Shown: positions 1-8,892 of the stretch, piece by piece
Numbering within the stretch: the stretch's first letter is position 1
Layout: each line of letters starts with the position of its first letter
From: Chaetomium olivaceum
Lineage: Eukaryota > Ascomycota > Sordariomycetes > Sordariales > Chaetomiaceae
Reading direction: 5' to 3'
Assembly: GCA_039881045.1 (NCBI GenBank)
Contig: JAYWVB010000091.1
Coordinates: forward strand, 1-64,000
Length of the DNA stretch: 64,000 nt
Position numbers and translations under genes: made by a program
The notes under the pieces: generated by a model
What the model was told of the DNA's origin: nothing
What the model saw: the letters and a program-made list of their open reading frames with translations, nothing else
Databases searched by the model: none

Positions 1-1517
1 AGGTCCTGGTTCCGCGGTGGCATCGCTTGGCTTGAGATCGGGATTGGCAGTGCTCGTGGTGGCAACCGGCATCGGCACCAGCGCCGGAACTTGCTGCCCC
101 TGTCTTGCCCTGTCGTCCTTGAGGCGGGCCTCTCGGTAACGGGATTCTCACTCTCCCAGCCTGCTCCGCTAGTGCTAGACGGGTCGTCGGCGTACTTGCC
201 CGTGGCGAGTAGCCGGCGGGAGCGGTCGAGGTGTGCCTGGCGCGGACGGATCCAGTCGATGTATGGCCAGCCGCGCTTTTCGGCCTCGTCGCGTCGGTAG
301 GTAACTGGCTCCTCCTCATGGTTAATTTTTCTGCGGGGCCAGTCCAGGGGATCAGACGCCTCGGTGTACACGGGGATGGGGCGCTCGACGTGAGCTTTCA
401 CCCAGCGCATCAGCTCGTTGTAGTAGTCGACAGCGTCGACACCCGGTTCCAGCTGCACCTCCGGGTGCTTGGACCACTTCTCGGGTCCAGCAAGGAGGTC
501 CGTCTCGTCAAGATTGTGCAGTTGCACACCCTCGTAGCGCGGGTCTCTGGTGAGCAACTCGTGCACCGTCATCACCACCCCCTTGACGTCATTGCGCTCC
601 TTCATCGACCGCATTATTCTGCACCCCTCCCTCCCGTTCAGGTAGCCGGTTCTCTCAGAAACGTTGAAGTCAAACAATATGAGGTCGTCAGTGGATGGGT
701 CGATGAAGAGGTTGCGGGGCGCCATGTCATTATGGGTGATGCCGAGCTTGTAGTTCAAGAAGTCGACAACCTGTTGCACACTAGGTTAGTGCTGCCGATG
801 GCGCGAAAGAGAAGAGCGAAGGGCGCTTACATCCATCAGCTGTCTGAGATGCTTGAGCTTGAACAGCCGATTCTTGTTGTCATGGAGGTCACCACCTGCA
901 ATGAACGGGGCGGTGAAGCCAAGGACACGCTTCCCAGTCTGCTCGTCGAGAACGAGGCGGTCTAGGGGTAAAATGTTTGGGTGCTTGGGGAGCCGGGCTA
1001 GAATCTGAAATTGCGCCCATGCCGGGCCGAAACCCTGGGGGTGATAGTGGTACTTGAACACGCCTTTTTCCATTCCGTCATATGACACCAGGTCGACGTG
1101 GACAGAGAGGCGGCCGAGCTCGGTGATGTCTGACCGGAGGATGGTTTTGAACGTGCCCTGGTGCAGCTGGTATGATTCAAGAAGCGGATAGAAAGTCGAA
1201 TCGTTCATGTCGAGGCAGGGCTTGTTGACAAATCTCAACTTGCCCGAGGTCTCGACCACGACTCCCTTGATATCGGCTGCTACAGTGTCAATGTGCTCTT
1301 CCAGCAACTCCTCAGCCTGAACGCGGCGTGCCTCCCATTCTTCCTCAAACCCATCGCCATGATCACAATCCAGCAGGGGCGAACCCCAGAGAATGCTAGT
1401 AGAAACAGTGACCCACTGTCTCTGGTCTATATCGTAGACCGTGTGATGGGCGTCGCCGTCGTCCAAACCACAAAGCATGCCCCCCTGGGCGATGAATCTC
1501 ATTTTTCCTTCTGACAT
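1..1517 (-). CDS. Protein-kinase-like protein, 3' end outside window
   Basis: Two exons are visible: 1517-831 and 770 to the window edge, joined across an intron (830-771) with donor gtaagc, branch cactaac and acceptor caacag. The start at 1517 (MSEGKMRF) is chosen because upstream in-frame sequence is CA-repeat leader; a second ATG lies at 1502. The protein has a kinase-like domain: a VFKYHYH strand with a candidate ATP-site lysine, a catalytic-loop version THNDMAPRN that keeps Asp and Asn but has HND for HRD, and FDFNVSE in place of DFG, again keeping the Asp. After about residue 330 comes a Trp/Arg-rich tail (GWPYIDWIRP) and a low-complexity Ser/Pro region still open at base 1. It could be an active atypical kinase or a small-molecule-kinase-like protein; substrate unknown. 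The family looks fungus-specific, but I do not recognise a named member. Confidence 0.8.
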
Positions 1518-1570
1518 CCTCTTTTGTTTTCTTCCTTCTGTGGCGTTGAATGCGTCTTTCCGCCGTGGAC

Positions 1571-1588
1571 GTGTGTGTGTGTGTGTGT
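1571..1588. repeat. (GT)n microsatellite in kinase-like gene leader
   Basis: About nine GT units (CA on the gene strand) lie just upstream of the start codon of the kinase-like gene, probably in its 5' leader. They make the longer in-frame ATG further upstream an unlikely start. Confidence 0.8.
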
Positions 1589-2882
1589 TGGAGGAGGGCG
1601 GGGGGTTGGACAGAAGGCATCCAGTGACGGAGTTGATAAAATTCAAGAGCAAAAAGGGGTGTGTTGAATTCTCATGCGGCGTACCGGGTTTCTGGACTGG
1701 TCTTTTTGCCGCGCAAGCAATCTTTGTTGCTTCGCTCCGGTCACACCGCTACCGCCCGACATGGCTGTTTCTCCTTTTCACCCGGCTTTATCGGCGACTA
1801 TCCTTTTGGAACCACGTTCCAGCCTGCTTTGTTCCTCCCGTCCACGCCCCGCTACAGAACGAGCCTGGGGGATGTTTATTATTCCACCCCTCCCAACTTT
1901 AGATACCGGGGCAACATTGCGTGACATGGCTGATCTGGACCGCCTCTGCTTAAGATTAACCCACGCTATTGGCATATAGCGAGCAGCTTTCTGACTTGTC
2001 ACAAAAGCCCAAAGAAAACACCGAATTGATACATACTTTACTCCCACTCCATAACCGAGCCATGCAAATCATGCGAGTTCATTAGATCTGTAAGGGCAAG
2101 AGACCACTGGGCGTGCTCATTCCATTGATCAAGTTGCTGACTGCCTCTTGATTGTTAGCTTGGCGGTGGCTCAGGCGCCTCAAGCACACAGGGCGCAGCT
2201 CCAGGCACGTCTGGGACTTCCTCAAACAACACTCCTAACAACACCAACAACAACACCAACAACACCACTACGTCCACCGGGACTTGGTCGTTTACCTAAG
2301 TCGTGGTGGAGCTGAAGTACAAATTGGTCGGCAGACGCGGGTTCCTTGTCAGAGAAAGAGGAGTGGAGTGGTGTCTTCACTTTGGGCCTGTGGCGGCGAC
2401 GTTTCCGGTTTCTTTGTTTCCTAGTGTGTTGGGTTGAAGATGGCATCCAGATTGTTAAACAGATGGTTTTCGGGCATAGAGAATGAGAAAGACGTGAGCA
2501 AAGTTTTTTTTTTGTGGTATTGGTGACTGTTGCGTATGATACAGTAATGTCTTCTTGAGAGCCAGGCAACCTGAAAGTGATGGCACACCTCTGCTGCTCC
2601 AAGAATACCTACATACGTAAGGGTTTTTGATGGAGGAGATGGAAATGGAAGGGACGTCAAACAGAAGGCTTGGCAATATCCAACAGCAAGGATTCGTTTG
2701 TGGCTCGGTGAAACCTGGTGCTGCCAGCTGTGGCGTCGGGTTTCTTCCCACTCTGTGCCAAGACCAACGGGCAAGGTCGGTCCGTGCACCCAACTTCATC
2801 GCCGACAACACCAGCAAATGACATCGGCATTGGCGGCGCATCTTGACTGCCAAATTGCACCCGAGCTTCGACACAGCCCACC
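1589..2882. other. Intergenic region between divergent genes
   Basis: This is the shared upstream region of the kinase-like gene (-) and the complex I subunit gene (+). It contains short open frames on both strands without recognisable domains. One intron-like signature on the + strand (2090-2158) followed by an AAC/ACC-rich open stretch is described under findings. I see no tRNA or 5S rRNA pattern. Confidence 0.5.
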
Positions 2883-3374
2883 ATGGCCTCTGGATATGGC
2901 TTGAACGGGGGTGAGTATAATTACAGGCACCGAAAATCTAACCCACATACTCAATTGGGATTACCACAACAACCGCGCTGACCCAATTCTGTCACTTTAC
3001 AGGCCCGTCCCGCTGCTTTCCTTTCTGGCAGGAGCTCCTCTCGTGCTATGTTGTCAACAGCTCTGACGATGATGCCTCGGGCAAGAAGAAGTGCGTGCCC
3101 GCCATGGAGGACTACTACGAATGCCTGCACCACAGGAAAGAGGTGCGTCAAACCCCACCTTGGCGTCCTTGTCGCAAAACCCCTCGGACCAGACCACCCT
3201 GGCTGACCCGGATTGCTTGCTCTACAGGCTGCGAGAGTGAAGATGCTGCAGGCTGCTTACCGACAATCCGAGGCCAAGAAGCTGCAGGAGAACCCCCCGA
3301 CGGCCGGCCAAATACGGAATCTTGGGTTGCTGGACAAGGAGGACGACACCAAGAAGGTGTTGGGGACGAATTAG
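2883..3374 (+). CDS. NADH:ubiquinone oxidoreductase 15 kDa subunit (NDUFS5-type)
   Basis: Three exons, 2883-2910, 3003-3142 and 3228-3374, encode 104 residues; introns are gtgagt...ttacag and gtgcgt...ctacag. The protein is a small hydrophilic accessory subunit of mitochondrial complex I, placed on the intermembrane-space side. The visible diagnostic is a twin CX9C pair: CFPFWQELLSC, then CVPAMEDYYEC, which in this family form a disulfide-linked helical hairpin imported by the Mia40 route. The continuation YECLHHRKEAARVKMLQ and the Lys/Gln-rich helical tail ending in KVLGTN fit fungal homologues. The start ATG has a good context (cccaccATGG) and is the only one that yields the MASGYGLNGG N-terminus. 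The length matches the family. Confidence 0.93.
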
Positions 3375-3829
3375 AGCAGGGCCGCCGACAGTGTGTATAG
3401 CTATCCGGTTACCATATGCGAAGCTGCCGTGAACTTGGCAGAGAGGTTGGCCGAATTGAATGGCCGTCTTTTCGAGCGAACCGTGCAGGTCCTGTTAGGT
3501 TGTCCATTAGGTTGTGGTGCCTCTGAGCATCTGACCCAGGTGCTCCATTCCAGCTTGTCTATTTATTTGCCTAGCCGTGGAGATGCCATTCTTGAGAGGG
3601 AATCTGGGTTGATTGTCACATTCCACAACAATTTGCAGAAGGCGGGATCAGAATATCTTGTTCCTTCCCATTTCCGGCCTGATGCACCCGACCAATGGAT
3701 CTACCGTTTCTTCCTCAGCGTCAACTCCCATTGTTTTTGTCGCCCGCCCTAACTTCCCAACTTTTCTTTGGATTTGGTCGTGTCTCGCACCCGAATTCGG
3801 CACTATCGTTCCCGTTGAACCCCGCCAAA
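3375..3829 (+). other. Intergenic region
   Basis: 455 bases between two co-directional genes. It must hold the 3' UTR of the complex I subunit gene and the promoter of the next gene. The last 100 bases are pyrimidine-rich, as is common upstream of fungal start sites. No further coding signal was recognised. Confidence 0.5.
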
Positions 3830-5656
3830 ATGCCGTGCCTTCGCGGCATCGAGGTGTCCCTCACCACCAAACCCGAAGACGAGCAGATCCCCGAGTACCC
3901 GCACCCAGAAGGCACATCGGCTCGGCTGCTAAGCGCTCTATTATTGTCTTGCTCGAATGGCCAGCTATCACAGCCGAAGGCCGGCCCGACAGTGGCAGTT
4001 TACATACCGTCGATTCCAGGTCAGTCCTTCCTCCCCCCACCAACACAACATCCGCCACGCAGTGTTTCGAACTGACAACTCAGGCACCCCATTTTCCATC
4101 AATTACAGCGCGAATACCACGCCAGCTACTCCCTGCAAGTACATTTTCTTTCGGCTATACATGAACGCCCGTCCCATCGCCGCATGGGGAATTGATCCGA
4201 CCATCAAGCCGAAGGGCAAGGTTGTCAAATCGCTGTGGTCGCCCTGTGGGCTTTATACCGACCAGATCGGGTTCGAGGGTCGCAACTTTGTGTTTTTGCC
4301 TGGCCAAGAGTTCAAGTCCGTGGCCGAGGACGGCGGCCTCATCGAGATACAAGTCTTCCGAGCCAAGGAACGACGTGCTCGTGCGCCCCAGTTGGAGGAG
4401 TTCAGGTTTCAGGAGAACTACGGTATCGCGTTGGTGTTTTCGCTGCCGGACTTGCTGTCGTTTCGCCCACTAACACACTCATTAGCTCGCCTAGCATCGG
4501 CCTTCTCGACCAGCCGCAAGATGCGTGCTTCTACGATTGGCATCTCCTAGATGCCAAGGACTCGCCGTTCGCGACATTTCGGCTTCACTACCGCTCGCTA
4601 CAGAATCTCAAACGACTGAATCTCATCCCCCGTACTGAACTGGAGCTTCTCTGTTCAATTTCGCCGAAAGTGCTTCGGTCTATTGCTCAAGCGGAAGCGG
4701 CCTCCAGCTTATTATCCAAGCTATCGGGGGAGCAGTCGTCGCTTTCAGAGGATTGCAGTGCAGACGAAGCTGTGTTTCACGATTGCAGGCAGCGGAGGGA
4801 TGAGGCAAATGAGGGCGACGAACAAGACGAGGAAACGGAGTTTTACTTTCTCAAGAGCCCGCCCGAGCGCTTCCCGGCGGTGCCGTCCAATTCCAGAGTT
4901 CCCCAGCCAAGCAAGGCGCTCCGCGATGCGCCCCTCGAGTCGTATTTGCAACGTCCTCTGCCGGAGCTCCCCGTGGGTGCGCACGGTAGGCGTTCGAGAC
5001 GATCCTCTGTGGCATCAGCCATGTCAGCCACTTTGTCGATAACCCCGTCACTCCAGAAGTATGCCGAAGAGGGTTCCCTCAACTTGGAGGATGTCGAAGT
5101 CGGCGTCGCTCAGCTTGTCCAGCTTCCACCGTCGGAGTCGAATTTTAGTTTTGTTCCGGTCAACGAGCCCAATCCAGCTGACTCTTCGATCTCGGACTAC
5201 GAGGCATCCCCAAAGTCTCCAGACGACTTCTTCCCGGAAGAGAAGCTCTCGCCCAGTCGCTATCTGCCCACAACCGGGAGCGGACTCGAACGCGGCATCG
5301 CCCTCTTCACATCGCCCAAGCGGGCAATATTCTCCACTGGAGCGAGGTCGAGGCAGTCTCTGCCGAGCGATATGTATACCCACCGCGAGCTCGCAGGGCT
5401 CGAGACCACGACGTCGAGTGACTCGGAGTGGGCGGTCGCGAATCCATCGCCGGCCCGGGTAAGCCTTGCCGAGAACTGTGCCCCTCGCGAGTCTACCCCC
5501 CAGACCATTAGGAGGACTGGCCGGTCGCTGCTCGCGGGGCTTCGTAAGAGGAAAATCAGCGGGTCGCCGGGTAAGCTGGCTGCTATGGTTCTCGGCCGTG
5601 AGGGGCCGAAGCTGAGCGATGGTGGTGATGTCGGTAGGTCGGCCACGGGGAGCTAG
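3830..5656 (+). CDS. Fungal protein of unknown function
   Basis: Three exons, 3830-4019, 4084-4429 and 4486-5656, give 568 residues. Intron 1 is gtcagt...ctcag; intron 2 is gttggt...attag with a CCACTAAC branch and phase 2, the only choice that joins ENYGIA to SPSIGLLDQPQ in frame. Residues 1-230 look like a compact domain (MPCLRGIEVSLTT, PTVAVYIPSIPG, YIFFRLYMNARPIAAWGIDP) of the type found in many ascomycete hypothetical proteins; it may be the DUF7918-type domain, but this is from memory of the motif and uncertain. The C-terminal half is acidic/Ser-rich and likely disordered, with basic patches (GRRSRRSS, GLRKRKISG) that could act in nuclear targeting. No catalytic motif is visible. It converges with the OXNAD1-like gene, 300 bases away. 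Confidence 0.85.
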
Positions 5657-5956
5657 GGTTAGGGGTGTTTTTTGTTGGTTGATGGTTGATGCGTGGTGGG
5701 TGTTGTTGGAGCAAGGGTTGGTCGGAACACGGGTCTTTGTATTATGGCGTAGCAGAGTGCTTTTAGTTACCGCATCGGTTAGCGAGATGAGAGGTTGTCG
5801 AGTAGCGGTCGGCAAATGAGGCTTTACGTGTAAACGTAGGGATAAAGCTAGCTGTGGCGTATAATGTACGAAGACATGAAATAGTAGTCATAGTCAGTTT
5901 CTAAACTGGAGAAGTTAACCCCACTATGTCCCTTCTGGTTCCTTCCACAACAGCGG
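5657..5956. other. Convergent intergenic region
   Basis: 300 bases between two convergent stop codons. It should hold both 3' UTRs. It is T/G-rich and no gene is evident. Confidence 0.5.
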
Positions 5957-7455
5957 TCACCACCATTTCTCAAACAGAACCCTCTTCGGATTCATGCCAA
6001 ACCCCTCCGGAGCGACCAATGCTTGCACAAACTCGTCCGTCATGCCCGGCACACCACACACATACACCACCGCAGCGTCCTTTTCCTCCCCAACCGCCTC
6101 CTCCACGTCTTCCACCGTCATCCTCCGTCTCAGACACGGCACTCTAAGCCCCCCGTCACCACCTTCTACCCCCAATCCCCACCATCCATCCTCCACCTCA
6201 CCGGCAGACGCACTACTAACACTCCCAGCAACACCGTCACCACCACCGGCCGAACCAGACCCTCCGCCTCCTCCTCCCCCCCCAGTCACAAAAAGCTGCA
6301 CCCCGCCTCGGACCCGCCCGCCCGCAAACAGGCCCGCCATCCGCCCGAGGAAGAGTATCTCCCCACCCCCATCGCCGTTGCCGTCCCTGTTGCCGTTGCC
6401 GTCCCTGTTGCCGTTGCCGTCCCTATTGCCGTTGCCGTCCCTATTGCCGTTGCCGTCCCTATTGCCGTTGCCGTCCCTATTGCCGTTGCCGTCCCTGTTG
6501 CTGTTGCTGTTGCTGTGGCTGGGATCAGGGCGGGGGTCCCTGCGAGGGTCCTTGACGCCGTACAGCACCCGCACCTCCAACAACCCTTCCTCCTCCTCCT
6601 CTACCCCCTCCATCCCCGAGCTGCGGTCGCACTTGTTGCCGTCCCTGGCCGCTGGCGCTTCTCCGTCTCTGTCTTCGGCGATCCGGCTCAGCATGCTCAT
6701 CAGCGGGTTGATGCCCATTCCGCCGGCGACGAGCACGGCTTTGCGGAGGGGGGTCGGGGTTGGGGGGTGGGTTGCGGAGGGGTTTGCGGAGGGGTTTGCG
6801 GTAGGGTTTGTGGTAGGGTTTGTGATGGGAGTAGTGGGGGTGGTAAGGGCGGGGGTGGTGTGACGGACGAAAGGGGGTGGAAAGACGAAACTGCCGCCGA
6901 TGCGGACTTGGACGGGCGTGTGCAGGAGCTTGGGGGTGGGCTGGAAGAGGTAGGCTGCTGCGGGGTTGTGTGGCGAGGATTGGATTGCGAGTTCAATGTA
7001 GGGGAGCTCGGGGTTTGTGACCACTTCGTTGGAGGAGGCAGAAGGGAGGTTATGCTCCAGGTTAGGGCGGGAACTGGGGAGGGCCAGGCTGGGTGAGGAG
7101 GTGATTGTGAAGCCGCCTGCTTTGGAGACTTGGGCTTCGGGTGGCGGATGGAGATCTACCCATTGGCCGGGGAGGAACTGGAGTCGGGCGCTGGCATGTA
7201 AATAGGGGGTTTGTTTAGGGGGTTTCAGTGGTAGGGGGGACTTGCAGTTATGCTGTCATTTGGGGGAATGGCGAGGCGGATAACTCGTATGGTAGGGGAA
7301 ACTTGCTCGATGTGGGCGATTGTGAGGGTGTGGAGGGTCTGAGACAGGAGTCAGGTCACGAGAGCATGCGCAGTTCGGGAGTCGAAACTCGAAAGGGAGC
7401 AAACCGCTTCACGGGGCTCATTGGCAGTCCGTTCGATATGGCTCTGTTTGCTCAT
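5957..7455 (-). CDS. OXNAD1-like FAD/NAD(P)-binding oxidoreductase
   Basis: Three exons, 7455-7405, 7338-7246 and 7177-5957, encode 454 residues. The start MSKQSHIERTANEPREA matches the N-terminal pattern of this family. The FAD-binding barrel includes IAHIEQVSPTIRVIRL, FLPGQWVDLHPP and GGFTITSSPS; the NAD-binding fold has AVLVAGGMGINPLMSML, VRVLYGVKD and VYVCGVPGMTDEFV; and the chain ends VLFEKWW, which is typical. The role is inferred to be a ferredoxin-NADP reductase-like electron transfer protein; the partner is unknown. Intron 2 (7245-7178) appears to use a GC donor (gcaagt) and is phase 0 with ctccag. A hexapeptide repeat RDGNGN interrupts the NAD domain after LYGVKD, and another low-complexity Gly/Ser stretch follows. 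These inserts fall in loops, so the fold may survive. Confidence 0.88.
6372..6520 (-). repeat. 18-bp coding minisatellite (RDGNGN repeats)
   Basis: On the + strand the unit is gttgccgtccctattgcc, repeated about seven times with Ctg/Cta variants at one position. On the coding (-) strand it stays in frame and encodes tandem RDGNGN units flanked by degenerate Asn/Ser repeats. It lies inside the NAD-binding domain of the OXNAD1-like gene. Confidence 0.95.
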
Positions 7456-8892
7456 GGTCGAAAACCCAGAGGAGCTGAGTGGGATGGATAATTACAAGTG
7501 AATTGGCTTTCAAGGTTACCAGGTATTTTTTTTTCTTGCTTATACGGGAGTATGGCCACTTCCGTCGAATAGATACCGGAAACCCTGGCCCGTTTGTCGT
7601 CGGGGAGCCGTCCCGCGCCCAGCCCGGCTTGCCGATTGCTCCACTCCGATTGAAAAGCCAACATGAAACTGCGAGTCAAACAGAGCTTCTTGGTTTCCCA
7701 TTTAGCATTTATCCAAAATATCGCAAAGCGACAAAAGTCTCTAAAAATGGGCATTAATTATTCTTGAGGTTACAAATGCACCGTTCATTCTTATATATGT
7801 AGGGGTGTCACCGTCCTTGAATGTGTACCTCATACAGATCTGTACACGATGCAAGCACAGATTTGTATCCCTACTGCAAGTTCAGGCAGGTTGTCAACCT
7901 TGTAGAAAAGACAAGAGGCTCTGGAAGACGCAGGCTTCCATGATTGATTCGTTGGCCGTTGCCTGGTTTCCATTCGCTATTGGCGAGATGGGCATCTGTT
8001 GAGCCGCGCGCGAGCGTGTTCAACTCATAACTTTAAACATGTCACTACCTATCCTTCGGTTGGCTGGTTAGATGGTGTTGAAGGCGGCAGGCAACGGGAC
8101 AGGGGTCCAAAGTTCTCGGCCGTCCATCCGTGGCAGCATGGTGATTGACATGCCCAGCGGCCCTAAACCTAACCCGGGACCCTGGCAAGTGCCGCTGCAT
8201 CGGGAGCTTGTGATTGCAGCCTCGTGACATTGATCGAATTTGCGCTTGATTGCATAGTATACATACCTTACATGCATCACATCGCTTTTTGACACCGTTG
8301 TAGCTCCTGTCAGATAGCCAGGGGACATAACTTTCGTTCATTTTACGCCTTTGAGCCCTTTCCCATTTCTCAACCTGGTCAGGAAGTGTCAGTATGTTGT
8401 TGGCTTTGCGACTGTTCAAGTTCTTTGGCTGAATGCCCCACAATAAACGTTCACTGGTGAAATGGCCCACCACACTTCGACGAAAGACCCACCCGATTCC
8501 TCGTTCCGCGATGCAGATGCAACAAACTCGTTCGCAACCAGACCCGAACAGGAACCGACGCCTGCTCATGCGCCCGGCCCTCACAATGCGCAAGGCTCGA
8601 AAAACTGTATGCCACCACGAGCGACGAACGCCAGCGAAAATACAACAAGTCGCGCAAGCCGGAGTCGTCTCGAATTCCACAAAACTGCACACTCGTTTCC
8701 AGATTATGGGTATGGGGACCGGCCCTGTTTTTTTATGTGTTTTTTTATGTATCTTCTCTTGGTGGACCGGCCGACGAAAAGCAAGCTGACGATGCAGATC
8801 TCTAAAGGGAGCAGTCAGGATGCGGATACCGGATGTACTTGTGCGTTATACCATGACGAGCGGCTCCACGACGACGTGCTAACACCAGTTAG
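7456..8892. other. Intergenic region between divergent genes, with possible ULP2 first exon
   Basis: This separates the OXNAD1-like gene (-) from the SUMO protease (+). The part from 7500 to 8000 is relatively AT-rich. An ATG at 8462 opens a Ser/Thr/Pro-rich frame that could be the first exon of the protease. An intron-like end with tgctaac and gttag at 8879-8892 fits a 3' splice site just before the supported coding sequence. However, the candidate donor at 8710 is in the wrong phase, so the true first exon is unresolved. Confidence 0.4.

Noticed and set aside
231..965. 244-codon + strand ORF
   Set aside because: It is antisense to the kinase-like gene, whose catalytic motifs lie on the - strand.
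6372..6520. CRISPR-like regular repeat array
   Set aside because: Units are contiguous 18-mers without spacers, coding and in frame, in a eukaryotic gene.
6023..7096. Long + strand open frames with PVAVAVPIAV-type repeats
   Set aside because: They are shadows of the 18-bp minisatellite and of the OXNAD1-like coding sequence on the other strand.
8045..8692. 215-codon - strand ORF
   Set aside because: Its composition is Cys/Arg-rich without domain signal, and it overlaps the upstream region of the SUMO protease.
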